The notes beneath the pieces are model-generated. The model did not search any database, was not told the DNA's origin, and saw only the letters and a program-made list of their open reading frames with translations. Shown one piece after another: positions 8,289-17,076 of a DNA stretch of 64,000 nt. The DNA is taken from assembly GCA_963782445.1 (NCBI GenBank), contig CAWAJM010000002.1, positions 62,001 through 126,000 on the forward strand, in the 5' to 3' direction. Every line of letters begins with the position of its first letter. Position 1 is the stretch's first letter. A program made the position numbers and the translations under genes. The DNA comes from ZC4RG20 sp963782445 (lineage in GTDB: Bacteria > Pseudomonadota > Gammaproteobacteria > Steroidobacterales > Rariloculaceae).

Positions 8289-10525
8289 GCGCGCTCCCTC
8301 CTGTGCTCGTTGCGCTGGACGGCCAGCGCGCCGCCGACTTCCCCAGAGGTCGGAAGCAGTATACTGATCTCCGCCCCGCCTTGCTCACGGTTACGCGCCG
8401 AAATCTGGCCGCCGTGCTCCTCTACCAGTTTCTTGACGATCGCGAGCCCTAGACCAGTGCCTTTGGCCTTGCTCGTGACGTAGGGCTCGAAGGCTTGGTC
8501 CATGATCTCGTGCACGAAGCCCGGGCCGTTGTCGGCGACCTTGATCTCGACGGCGTCGGAATGGGGGCGGCGCAGGTAGCGCGTCGAGATCTCGAGGACC
8601 GGGTCCGGCTGGTGCTCCATGGCCTCGATGGCATTGCGCATGAGATTGTGGAACACCTGGCGGATGCGGCCCGCGTCCGCCTCGATCGGCGGCAGCGCCG
8701 CGTCGAACGAGAGCTTGATCGCCATGGGATGCTCGGGCGAGCGGTACAGTTCCGTGACGCCGGCAATGAGCTCGTTGAGATCGAAGCGGCTGAGCTCGAT
8801 ATCGGGCGTCTTGGCGTACTGACTGAAGGCGTTGACCATCTCCTTCATGGCCTCGACCTGGTCGATGATCGTGTGCGTCGCGCGGTCGAGCAGATCGAAC
8901 TCGCCGCCCTCGGCCGTCAGGTAGCGGCGCCGGAGCCGCTCCGCCGAGAGCTGGATCGGCGTCAAAGGGTTCTTGATCTCGTGCGCGAGCCGGCGCGCCA
9001 CCTCGCCCCAGGCCGCGTCGCGCTGCGCCTGCAGCAGCGCCGTGATGTCGTCGAAGACGACGACGAAGCCGCCCGCACCCTCGGCCGCGGGCAGGGCCGT
9101 GCAGGCGCACACGAGCACGCGGCGCCCAACGTCCCCTCGCAGCACGATCTGCTCGCGCCATTCGCGCCGGCCGCGCTCGAGGTGGGGGCCGCTGACGGCC
9201 AGGAACTGCTCGAGGAGCGGATGCGAGGCCGCGAGGTCGTAGAGCGACTCGCCGATGTGGGCCTCGAGGTCGACGTTGAGGATCGTGCCCGCGGCGGCGT
9301 TGGCCGTGCGGATTCTCAAGTCGGGCTCGAGCGAGACGACGCCGGTCGAAAGCCGCGCGAGGATGACCTCGAGCTTGCGGCGCTCGCCCTCGACCTGCTG
9401 CTCGCTGAGCCGGGCCTCCTGGCGCGCATCGGCGAGACGCTGAGTCATCTCGTTGAAAGAGTTGATCAGAAAGCCGATCTCGTCGCGCCCCGGCGTCGGC
9501 AGCCGCGTGTCGAAATCGCCGCGCGCCACGGCGCGCGTGCCCTGCATGAGCTGCTGGATGGGCCCCACGAGACGCCGCGCGGACGTGAACGAGCCATAGA
9601 CCGAGGCCAGCAGTGAAATCAGCAGCACGAGGCTCAGCGTCAGCGTGAACGAGTACTTGAGCGCCGTGCGCAGGAACGCGAGCTCGGAGTATTGGTTGTA
9701 GCTTTGCTGCACGGAGTTCGCGAGCGTGCCGAGCCTCGGCTCGACGGCGAAGTGGGCCTGCAGGATGCGGTTGCCCGGCGTCCCGTCGGCCCCGGGCAGG
9801 CTCAGGGCCGCGATGACCTCGTACTGGCCGTTGGGCAAGGGCTCGAGACTCACGTAGGGCCGGCCCTGGCGCAACTGCGAGTTGATCTCCCGGGTCGGGC
9901 CCGTCGGCACGCCCGTCGTCGGGTCGTCGGAGCTCGTCGCGACGATCTGATTGTTGGGTCCGAAGACCGTGAGCTCCGAGGCGCCGCTGTCGCGCCTGAG
10001 TTCCCCGAGCTCGCCGACCATGGCGCCGCCGTCGAGGCCGGGCAGGCGGCCCGCCACGCGCTCGAGGGCATCCAGGCTGCGCCGTTTCTGCAGGTCCAAC
10101 GCGGTCTGGCTCAGCGTCAGCGCGTTGTCGAGCCCCTGCTCGACATCGACGCTGAACCAGTTATCGATTCCCTTGTTGATGAAACCGACCGAGAACAGAT
10201 AGACGACGACGAGGGGCGTCACGGCGAGCGCGACCAGCAGCGTGATCATCCTGAGCTTGAGACGGGAGCCCGGCTCGTGGCGCCTGAGCTCGCGGATGAG
10301 CCGGACCAGATTCACGCCGATCAGGAAAATCAGCACGGCGATGCCGATCGAGTTGACGAGCAGGATCCAGTCCTGCAGCCGCGCGAAGTCGTCGGAGTTC
10401 TCCGCGACGCGCGTGAACAGCAGCAGCGCGGCGAGCCACAGCAGGACGCCGAACAGGAGCGCGAGCGCGATGAGCGCCCGCTTGATCCTTCTACTCAGTG
10501 GTCGACCAGTGGGCATTGGTACCAA
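8285..10525 (-). CDS. ntrY: NtrY-like membrane sensor histidine kinase
   Basis: The kinase has 746 residues. Four membrane segments are visible (about residues 14-38, 48-72, 93-116 and 289-312), with a periplasmic sensing region between the third and fourth. Then come a HAMP linker, a PAS-type domain (ILARLSTGVVSLEPDLRI) and the HisKA box with phospho-acceptor histidine near residue 514 (AHEIKNPLTPIQLSAERL). The HATPase has an N-box HNLMRNAIEAM, G1 ADNGPGF and G2 GTGLGLAIVKKL. This is the NtrY architecture. It overlaps ntrX downstream and the DUF4390 gene upstream. Starts at 10525 or 10516 are both possible. Confidence 0.95.
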   Translation of the reverse strand: MVPMPTGRPLSRRIKRALIALALLFGVLLWLAALLLFTRVAENSDDFARLQDWILLVNSIGIAVLIFLIGVNLVRLIRELRRHEPGSRLKLRMITLLVALAVTPLVVVYLFSVGFINKGIDNWFSVDVEQGLDNALTLSQTALDLQKRRSLDALERVAGRLPGLDGGAMVGELGELRRDSGASELTVFGPNNQIVATSSDDPTTGVPTGPTREINSQLRQGRPYVSLEPLPNGQYEVIAALSLPGADGTPGNRILQAHFAVEPRLGTLANSVQQSYNQYSELAFLRTALKYSFTLTLSLVLLISLLASVYGSFTSARRLVGPIQQLMQGTRAVARGDFDTRLPTPGRDEIGFLINSFNEMTQRLADARQEARLSEQQVEGERRKLEVILARLSTGVVSLEPDLRIRTANAAAGTILNVDLEAHIGESLYDLAASHPLLEQFLAVSGPHLERGRREWREQIVLRGDVGRRVLVCACTALPAAEGAGGFVVVFDDITALLQAQRDAAWGEVARRLAHEIKNPLTPIQLSAERLRRRYLTAEGGEFDLLDRATHTIIDQVEAMKEMVNAFSQYAKTPDIELSRFDLNELIAGVTELYRSPEHPMAIKLSFDAALPPIEADAGRIRQVFHNLMRNAIEAMEHQPDPVLEISTRYLRRPHSDAVEIKVADNGPGFVHEIMDQAFEPYVTSKAKGTGLGLAIVKKLVEEHGGQISARNREQGGAEISILLPTSGEVGGALAVQRNEHRRERA

Positions 10526-11103
10526 TCACTCTCGATGGACCAGTCGCGCCGCCAGAAGGCGAGCAGGCGCAGCGGGCCCGGGAAGCGTTCGCTGTCGAGC
10601 GCGACGCGCACGCGCACATAGGAGCGGCGGTCGTGCTCGAGCAGCGGGGCATCGATGAGCGGCAGCATGTCGACGCGCGCGAGCGAGTTCAACGCGGCAT
10701 AGACGCTCGCGAACGAGCTTTGGTCGCCGCTGTTGAGGTTGGAGACCACATAGCGCTCCGTCAGCGCGTGATACTCGAGCTGATAGCGTTGTCTCAGCAT
10801 GGCATCTTCTCCGTCGACCCAGAAACGGCGATGGTGAAGCACCTCGACGTCGAGCCGGATCGTGAGCGGCACCCCGGAGCGCAGCGCCTGGCGCGCTTCG
10901 CTCGAGAGCCGTAGCTGCATCCACGCATTGAGATAGTACACGCCGTTCTGGCGCTCGATTGCGGCCTTGCGGATCTCGAAGTGCCCCGGGTCCTGGGCCG
11001 CCGCCGCGGCGGCGACGAGCGCCATGAGCACGAGCAGCGCGCGCTTCAGGGCGCCCGCGGGCCGGCCGGGAGGCTCCGGGCTAATGTATGCGGGGCACAA
11101 CAC
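10495..11103 (-). CDS. DUF4390 domain protein, probable exported
   Basis: The protein has 202 residues with a hydrophobic segment at about 20-37 (KRALLVLMALVAAAAAAQ) that looks like a signal peptide. The preceding 18 residues are atypical, so the true start may lie downstream, but no standard start codon is available before the hydrophobic part other than the ATG at 11103. The remainder matches DUF4390 in style: ERQNGVYYLNAWMQLRLS, VPLTIRLDVEV, a YQLEYHALTERYVV strand, and a C-terminal FWRRDWSIESDWY. DUF4390 genes commonly sit between rsmB and an NtrY-like kinase. It overlaps rsmB by 23 bases and ntrY by 31. Function unknown. Confidence 0.82.
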   Translation of the reverse strand: MLCPAYISPEPPGRPAGALKRALLVLMALVAAAAAAQDPGHFEIRKAAIERQNGVYYLNAWMQLRLSSEARQALRSGVPLTIRLDVEVLHHRRFWVDGEDAMLRQRYQLEYHALTERYVVSNLNSGDQSSFASVYAALNSLARVDMLPLIDAPLLEHDRRSYVRVRVALDSERFPGPLRLLAFWRRDWSIESDWYQCPLVDH

Positions 11104-12404
11104 GGGCGGGCGGAGGCGTCTCCTGCTTCTCTAGGCAAGCATAATAGAAGCCGTCCCGGTTCGCTTCACCGGTCCGGATACGCAGCTCCGCCGGCCCGGG
11201 GGCGGCCGCGCGGCCGGCGTCCGCATGGGCCGCGAGGAACGCCTCGATCTGCGCCTCGTTCTCGCGCCGGGTCAGCGTGCAAGTCGCGTAGACGAGACGG
11301 CCGCCCGGCGCGAGAAGCGGCCAGACGGCCTCGAGCAGCGCGGCCTGGCGTCCGGCACTGCGCTCCACGTCCTCGGGGCGCCGCAAGAGCTTGATATCGG
11401 GATGGCGGCGGATCACGCCGAGCGCGCTGCAGGGCGCATCGAGCAGGATCCGCTCGAAGGGCCGGCCGTCCCACCAGGCGCCGGGGTCGGCGGCATCGGC
11501 GGCCACGAGCCGGGCGGATTGGCCGAGACGCTCGAGGTTCTCGCGCACCGTGCGCAGGCGCGCGGGGTCGACGTCGACGGCCCAGACCTCGGCCAGGCCC
11601 GGGCAGCGCTCGAGCAGGTGGGCCGTTTTTCCGCCCGGCGCGGCACAGGCGTCGAGGACGCGCTGGCCCGGGGCGAGATCGAGCAGGCCGGCGGCGTGCT
11701 GAGCGGCGGCGTCCTGCACCGAGACGAGCCCCTCGGCGTAGCCCGGCAGCAGCCGCACGGGACAGGGCTCGGCCAAGAGCACCGCGGCCGGGAGTTCGGC
11801 CGGCGCCGCCGCGCCGCGGCCCGCCGCGGCGAGCCGCTCGAGGTACGCCTCGCGCGTGCCGCGGGCGAGATTCACGCGCAGCCACATCGGCGGCTGCGCG
11901 TTGCCGGCCTCGAGCACCGCCTGCCAGTCCTCGGGCCAATCCCGCTGCAGCGTCTCGATGATCCAGGCCGGATGACTGTACAGCGCCTCGGGCACGCGCG
12001 CCTGCGCGCGCGCGAGCGACTCGCGCTCACGCAGATAGCGGCGGAGCACGGCATTGACGAGCCCTTTGGCCCGGCCAAGGCCGAGCAGCGGCGCCGCGGC
12101 GACGGTTGCCGCGACGGCCGCGTGATCCGGCACGCGCAGCCCTTCGAGCTGAAACAGGCCTACGCGCAGCAGCGCGGCCAGCTCCGCATCGCCGGGCTTG
12201 AGGGGCCGACTCAACAGCTGCGCGAGCTGCCATTCGAAGCGGTGATGCCAGCGACGGGCGCCGAACACGAGCGCGCGCACTAGGGCCGCGTCCCGCTCCG
12301 CCAGCACCGGCGCGGCGGCGAGCGCCGCGTCGAGCGAAATCCGCTCCCGGACGATGCGCGCGTCCAGCTGGGCCGCCACGGCACGCGGCCGCGCGCCCGC
12401 GGCC

Positions 12405-12421
<17 letters not shown>
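11081..12421 (-). CDS. rsmB: 16S rRNA (cytosine(967)-C(5))-methyltransferase
   Basis: RsmB methylates C967 of 16S rRNA using S-adenosylmethionine. The 446-residue product has an N-terminal NusB-like RNA-binding helical domain (about 1-140) and a C-terminal Rossmann methyltransferase. Key motifs are the SAM site DACAAPGGKTAHLLE, the first cysteine motif LLDAPCSALGVIRRHPDIK and the catalytic cysteine motif LVYATCTLTRRENE. The start at ATG 12421 overlaps the fmt stop by 17 bases; the longer reading upstream is fmt in another frame. The block def-fmt-rsmB is a conserved translation-related operon. Confidence 0.95.
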
Positions 12422-13346
<925 letters not shown>

Positions 13347-13396
13347 GCAGCTGGGCGCTGGCGCGAGTCGAGGGCGGACGGACGCGGCGGCGGCCG

Positions 13397-13933
13397 TCAG
13401 AGGGAGCGAGCCGAGGCGCCGACGGGAGCCGGCTCCTCGCGCTTCGCCTTTTTCTGATAGCGCTTCTTGATGCGCTCGCGCTTGAGCGCGGAGAGGTAAT
13501 CCACGAACAGCTTGCCCTCGAGATGATCCATCTCGTGCTGAATGCAGACCGCGAGCAGCCCCTCGGCCTCGCGCTCGAACGGCTGCCCGTTCCGGTCGAG
13601 GGCCCGCACGGTGATTTTCTCCGCGCGCTCGACGTAGTCGTACAGGCCCGGTACGGACAGGCAGCCTTCCTCGGCGTTGAAGCGCCCCTCGGCGTTCACG
13701 ATCTCGGGATTGACGAGGCACACCGGCTCGTCGTGCTCCTCCGAGACGTCGATGACGATGATACGCTTGTGCACGTCGACCTGGGTCGCCGCGAGTCCGA
13801 TGCCCGGCGCCGCATACATCGTCTCGAACATGTCGTCGATGAGCCGGCGCGTCTGCGCGTCGACATTTGTGACGCGTTCGGCGCGTATCCGCAGCCGCGG
13901 ATCCGGATACTCGAGGATTGGGAGACGTGCCAT
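13397..13933 (-). CDS. def: Peptide deformylase
   Basis: Def removes the formyl group from nascent proteins. The 178-residue protein shows all three catalytic motifs: GIGLAATQ near residue 45, EGCLS near 90 (Cys metal ligand) and QHEMDHLEG near 133 (two His metal ligands plus the catalytic Glu). A lysine-rich extension of about 15 residues follows the usual C-terminus (IKKRYQKKAKREE). It is the first gene of the def-fmt-rsmB group and is divergent from the LysM gene, with a shared 193-base upstream region. Confidence 0.97.
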   Translation of the reverse strand: MARLPILEYPDPRLRIRAERVTNVDAQTRRLIDDMFETMYAAPGIGLAATQVDVHKRIIVIDVSEEHDEPVCLVNPEIVNAEGRFNAEEGCLSVPGLYDYVERAEKITVRALDRNGQPFEREAEGLLAVCIQHEMDHLEGKLFVDYLSALKRERIKKRYQKKAKREEPAPVGASARSL

Positions 13934-14126
13934 TGTGAACTGCCCTCGGTTTCGTGTATAACGCCGCTGGTTGAGTTAACCCTCTGACTTACAAAGGATA
14001 GTCCGTGGCCGCGACGCATCGGTACTGCTGCCTCAAGGGCCTGTGACGCAGTTCGCGCAGTATAGCAGTCCGGCCCGTACGGGCGACTCGACGCGGCCCC
14101 ATCGCTCGGCATAGGGAGCTTACGCC

Positions 14127-15242
14127 ATGTTTTACGCCCACTCGCGGATCCTGCGTTCGGCCGCCGTCACGGCCGCCGCGGCGCTCGCCGTCGTCGCCAT
14201 CGCACAGACCGCCACGGCCCAGGTGGGCGCCCGGGGCGGCGCCGCGGCCGAGTCCGCAGCCGGACCCGCGCTGAACCCGAGCCATCCCGACCGCTACGTC
14301 GTGAAGCGCGGCGACACGCTCTGGGACATCGCGGCCAAATTTCTGCGCGATCCCTGGTATTGGCCAGAGATCTGGCAGGTCAATCCGCAAATCGAGAATC
14401 CGCATCTGATTTATCCGGGCGACATCCTGTCGCTGGCCTACGAGAACGGGCGTCCCGTGATCCGCCTGCAGCGCGGCAGCGGCCCGGTCGGGCCCGTGGA
14501 GAAGCTCTCGCCGCGCGTGCGCTCGGAGCCCCTCGAGCAGGCCGTTCCGACGATCCCCTACGAGACCGTGCGCGCATTCCTTTCGCGACCCACGGTGTTG
14601 GACAGGAAACAGATCGATTCGTTGCCTTACGTGCTCGCGCTGCGCGAGGGCCTCATCGGCAGCGCGGGCAACAACGTCTACGTGCGCGGCACGAAGAGCG
14701 CCCCGGCCGGCAAGAGCTACAGCGTGATCCACGTCGGCGAGCCGCTCATCGATCCCGACGACGGCGACCTCATCGGCTACCAAGGCATCTACGTCGGCCA
14801 GGGCACGCTGCGGCGCGGCGGCGATCCCGGCACCCTGCGGCTCACCCAGACGGACCGCGAGGCGCTGGTCGGAGACCGCCTCATGGAAGAGCACGAGGCG
14901 GTCCCCATGGACTTCTTTCCGCACGCACCGCGCAAGCAGGTCGACGGCCGCATCATCTCTGTTCTGAACGGTGTCTCGCTGATCGGCCAGTATCAGATCG
15001 TCGTGATCAACCGCGGCACGCGGGACGGCCTCGATTCCGGCGCCGTGCTCAAGGCCTACCTGAAGGGCGACGTGGTCCGCGATACGGTCGGCGGAGGCAG
15101 CGCTTTTGGCCAGAAAGTGAAATTGCCGGACGAACCCGCCGGCGTCATGATGGTCTTCCGCGCATTCGACCGCATCAGTTATGCCCTCGTCATGGAGGCC
15201 ACCCACGCCATCCGGGTCCAGGACAGCGTGCGCAATCCCTAG
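14127..15242 (+). CDS. Exported LysM domain protein
   Basis: The 371-residue protein opens with a signal peptide (hydrophobic AAVTAAAALAVVAIAQ, cleavage likely after ATA). A single LysM module at about residues 52-108 follows: YVVKRGDTLWDIAAKFL, PEIWQVNPQIENPHLIYPGD. LysM binds peptidoglycan. The remaining 260 residues are a conserved region of unknown fold, with strands such as YVLALREGLIGSAGNNVYV and QIVVINRGTRDGLDSG. The gene is typically found upstream of dprA in gammaproteobacteria, as here. A role in cell wall maintenance is inferred. Confidence 0.92.
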   Translation: MFYAHSRILRSAAVTAAAALAVVAIAQTATAQVGARGGAAAESAAGPALNPSHPDRYVVKRGDTLWDIAAKFLRDPWYWPEIWQVNPQIENPHLIYPGDILSLAYENGRPVIRLQRGSGPVGPVEKLSPRVRSEPLEQAVPTIPYETVRAFLSRPTVLDRKQIDSLPYVLALREGLIGSAGNNVYVRGTKSAPAGKSYSVIHVGEPLIDPDDGDLIGYQGIYVGQGTLRRGGDPGTLRLTQTDREALVGDRLMEEHEAVPMDFFPHAPRKQVDGRIISVLNGVSLIGQYQIVVINRGTRDGLDSGAVLKAYLKGDVVRDTVGGGSAFGQKVKLPDEPAGVMMVFRAFDRISYALVMEATHAIRVQDSVRNP

Positions 15243-16368
15243 CACGCCCGTCGCCGACGACTGGCTCGCGCTGCTCGACGCCGCCCGCGGCGAGGCCGGC
15301 TGGCGGCAGCTCCTGACGGCGGCCGGCAGCCCCGGCGCGGTGCTGCGCTCGAGCGACCGCCGCCTCACCGAGGCGGGTCTCAAACCCGCCTCGATCGAGC
15401 GCCTGCGCAAGCCGAGCGCGGAGACGCTCGCGGCGTGGCGCGCCTGGCTCGCGCAGCCGGGACACGGCCTGATCCCGCTCGGGGCCGCGGGCTACCCCCC
15501 GCGCCTCGCGGCCACGCCGCATCCGCCGCTGGCGCTCTGGGTCGACGGGGCGCGGCCCGAGCTGCTCGCAGGCCCGCAGGTCGCCGTCGTCGGGAGCCGC
15601 AACGCGACGGCGGGCGGCCGCCGCACGGCCGAGCGCTTCGGCCGCTTTCTCGGCAAGAGCGGGCTCACGGTCACGAGCGGCCTCGCGGCCGGCATCGACG
15701 CAGCGAGCCACCGCGGCGCGCTCGGCACCGCGGGCGGGACGGTCGCCGTCCTCGGCTGCGGCATCGACGGCGTGTTTCCGCGCGAGAACGAGGCATTGGC
15801 GCGCGCCATCGCGGCCGAAGGGCTGCTCGTGTCCGAGTATCCGCCCGGCGTCCCGCCCAGGGCGGCCCAGTTTCCGGCCCGCAACCGCATCATCGCAGGC
15901 CTCGCCCTCGGCACGCTCGTCGTCGAGGCGGGCCGGCGCAGCGGCGCGCTCATCACGGCCGCCCGCGCCCGCGACTACGGCCGCGAGGTCTTCGCCATTC
16001 CGGGCTCCATCCACAATCCGCTCGCCCGGGGCTGTCACGGCCTCATCAAACAGGGCGCCAAGCTCGTCGAGGAGGGCGCCGACATTCTCGTCGAGCTCGC
16101 GGGGCTCATCGAGCTTCCCGAGGCCGCGGCCGAGGCGCTCGCGGCCGGTGCCGAGGGCGGGCCCCCCGCGGCCGCGCCGCCCGACCCGGCCTACGCGGCG
16201 CTGCTCGAGGCGTTGGGCTATGCGCCCGCCGGCATGGGGGAGCTCGTCCAGCGCAGCGGATTGACGGCGGGGGAGGTTTCCTCCATGCTCCTGATACTGG
16301 AATTGGAAGGGTTCGTTGAGGCGTTGCCCGGCGGCCGTTACAGCCGTTTGCCCGCGAGGAACAGATGA
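15181..16368 (+). CDS. dprA: DNA-processing protein DprA
   Basis: DprA loads RecA onto incoming single-stranded DNA during natural transformation and is widely conserved even in species not known to be competent. The 395-residue protein has a helical N-terminal domain, then the Rossmann-like core with VAVVGSRNAT near residue 138, GLTVTSGLAAGIDAASHRGAL, FPARNRIIAGLA and SGALITAARA. The C-terminal winged-helix-like domain ends SSMLLILELEGFVEALPGGRY. The only usable in-frame start is ATG 15181, which overlaps the LysM gene by 62 bases; the first 20 residues do not look conserved. The stop overlaps smg as ATGA. Confidence 0.95.
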   Translation: MPSSWRPPTPSGSRTACAIPSTPVADDWLALLDAARGEAGWRQLLTAAGSPGAVLRSSDRRLTEAGLKPASIERLRKPSAETLAAWRAWLAQPGHGLIPLGAAGYPPRLAATPHPPLALWVDGARPELLAGPQVAVVGSRNATAGGRRTAERFGRFLGKSGLTVTSGLAAGIDAASHRGALGTAGGTVAVLGCGIDGVFPRENEALARAIAAEGLLVSEYPPGVPPRAAQFPARNRIIAGLALGTLVVEAGRRSGALITAARARDYGREVFAIPGSIHNPLARGCHGLIKQGAKLVEEGADILVELAGLIELPEAAAEALAAGAEGGPPAAAPPDPAYAALLEALGYAPAGMGELVQRSGLTAGEVSSMLLILELEGFVEALPGGRYSRLPARNR

Positions 16369-16841
16369 AGGAAACCGTTCTCGACGTACTCATGTATCTG
16401 TTCGAGTCCTTCGTGGACGGCGAAGACGAGCCGGAACCGGACCGCAACGAGCTCAAGGAAGAGCTGGAACGCGCCGGCTTCGGCCACCACGCCATCGAGC
16501 GCGCGTTGGATTGGCTCGACGGGCTCAACGCAGGCGAAGGCACGCCGGCCTACAGCGCGCCGCGCTCGCCTGCGATCCGTATCTACGACCGCGTCGAGCT
16601 CGAGCGGCTCGATTCCGAGGCCCGCGGCTACCTGCTCCATCTCGAGCAGGTCGGCATACTGGCCCCGGCGCAGCGCGAGCTCGTCATCGATCGGCTGCTC
16701 GCGCTCGACACGGAGGAAATCGACATCGAGCAGATCAAATGGGTCGTCATGATGGTACTGTTCAGCCAACCGGGGCACGAGCAGGCCTACGCGCAGATGG
16801 AAGACCTGGTATTCGCAGACGATCCAGGCTGGCTTCACTGA
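16365..16841 (+). CDS. smg: Smg family protein (DUF494)
   Basis: The 158-residue acidic protein matches the Smg/DUF494 family, starting MKETVLDVLMYLFESF and containing LKEELERAGF, IERALDWLDGL, and a C-terminal EIDIEQIKWVVMMVLFSQPG. The family function is not established. It is linked to DprA in gammaproteobacteria, and here the two genes overlap by 4 bases. The preserved order dprA-smg-topA-tsaC is itself strong support. Confidence 0.94.
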   Translation: MKETVLDVLMYLFESFVDGEDEPEPDRNELKEELERAGFGHHAIERALDWLDGLNAGEGTPAYSAPRSPAIRIYDRVELERLDSEARGYLLHLEQVGILAPAQRELVIDRLLALDTEEIDIEQIKWVVMMVLFSQPGHEQAYAQMEDLVFADDPGWLH

Positions 16842-17076
16842 CCTTACCTTTCCGGCCGCTCGCCGGGACTCGACCCTCGGGATTCGCTCATTCACCGCAA
16901 CGCCCGACCGGGCAGGGCTACTTTTTGCGTCGCCGAAGCATTAGCCTCGGAGGTAGCAACCAAGGCCTCAGATCGATGAGCAACGGAATGACATCCGCAG
17001 GCCGGCCCGCGCAGCGGGCGCACCCGTCCCGAGGCGCGCCGCGCCTCGGCGGGGCGGGAACGGAGGGCGAGACGCA

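Noticed and set aside
16842..17076. Possible small gene between smg and topA
   Set aside because: Only short frames without a ribosome-binding site or protein-like composition; I see nothing there beyond the topA leader.
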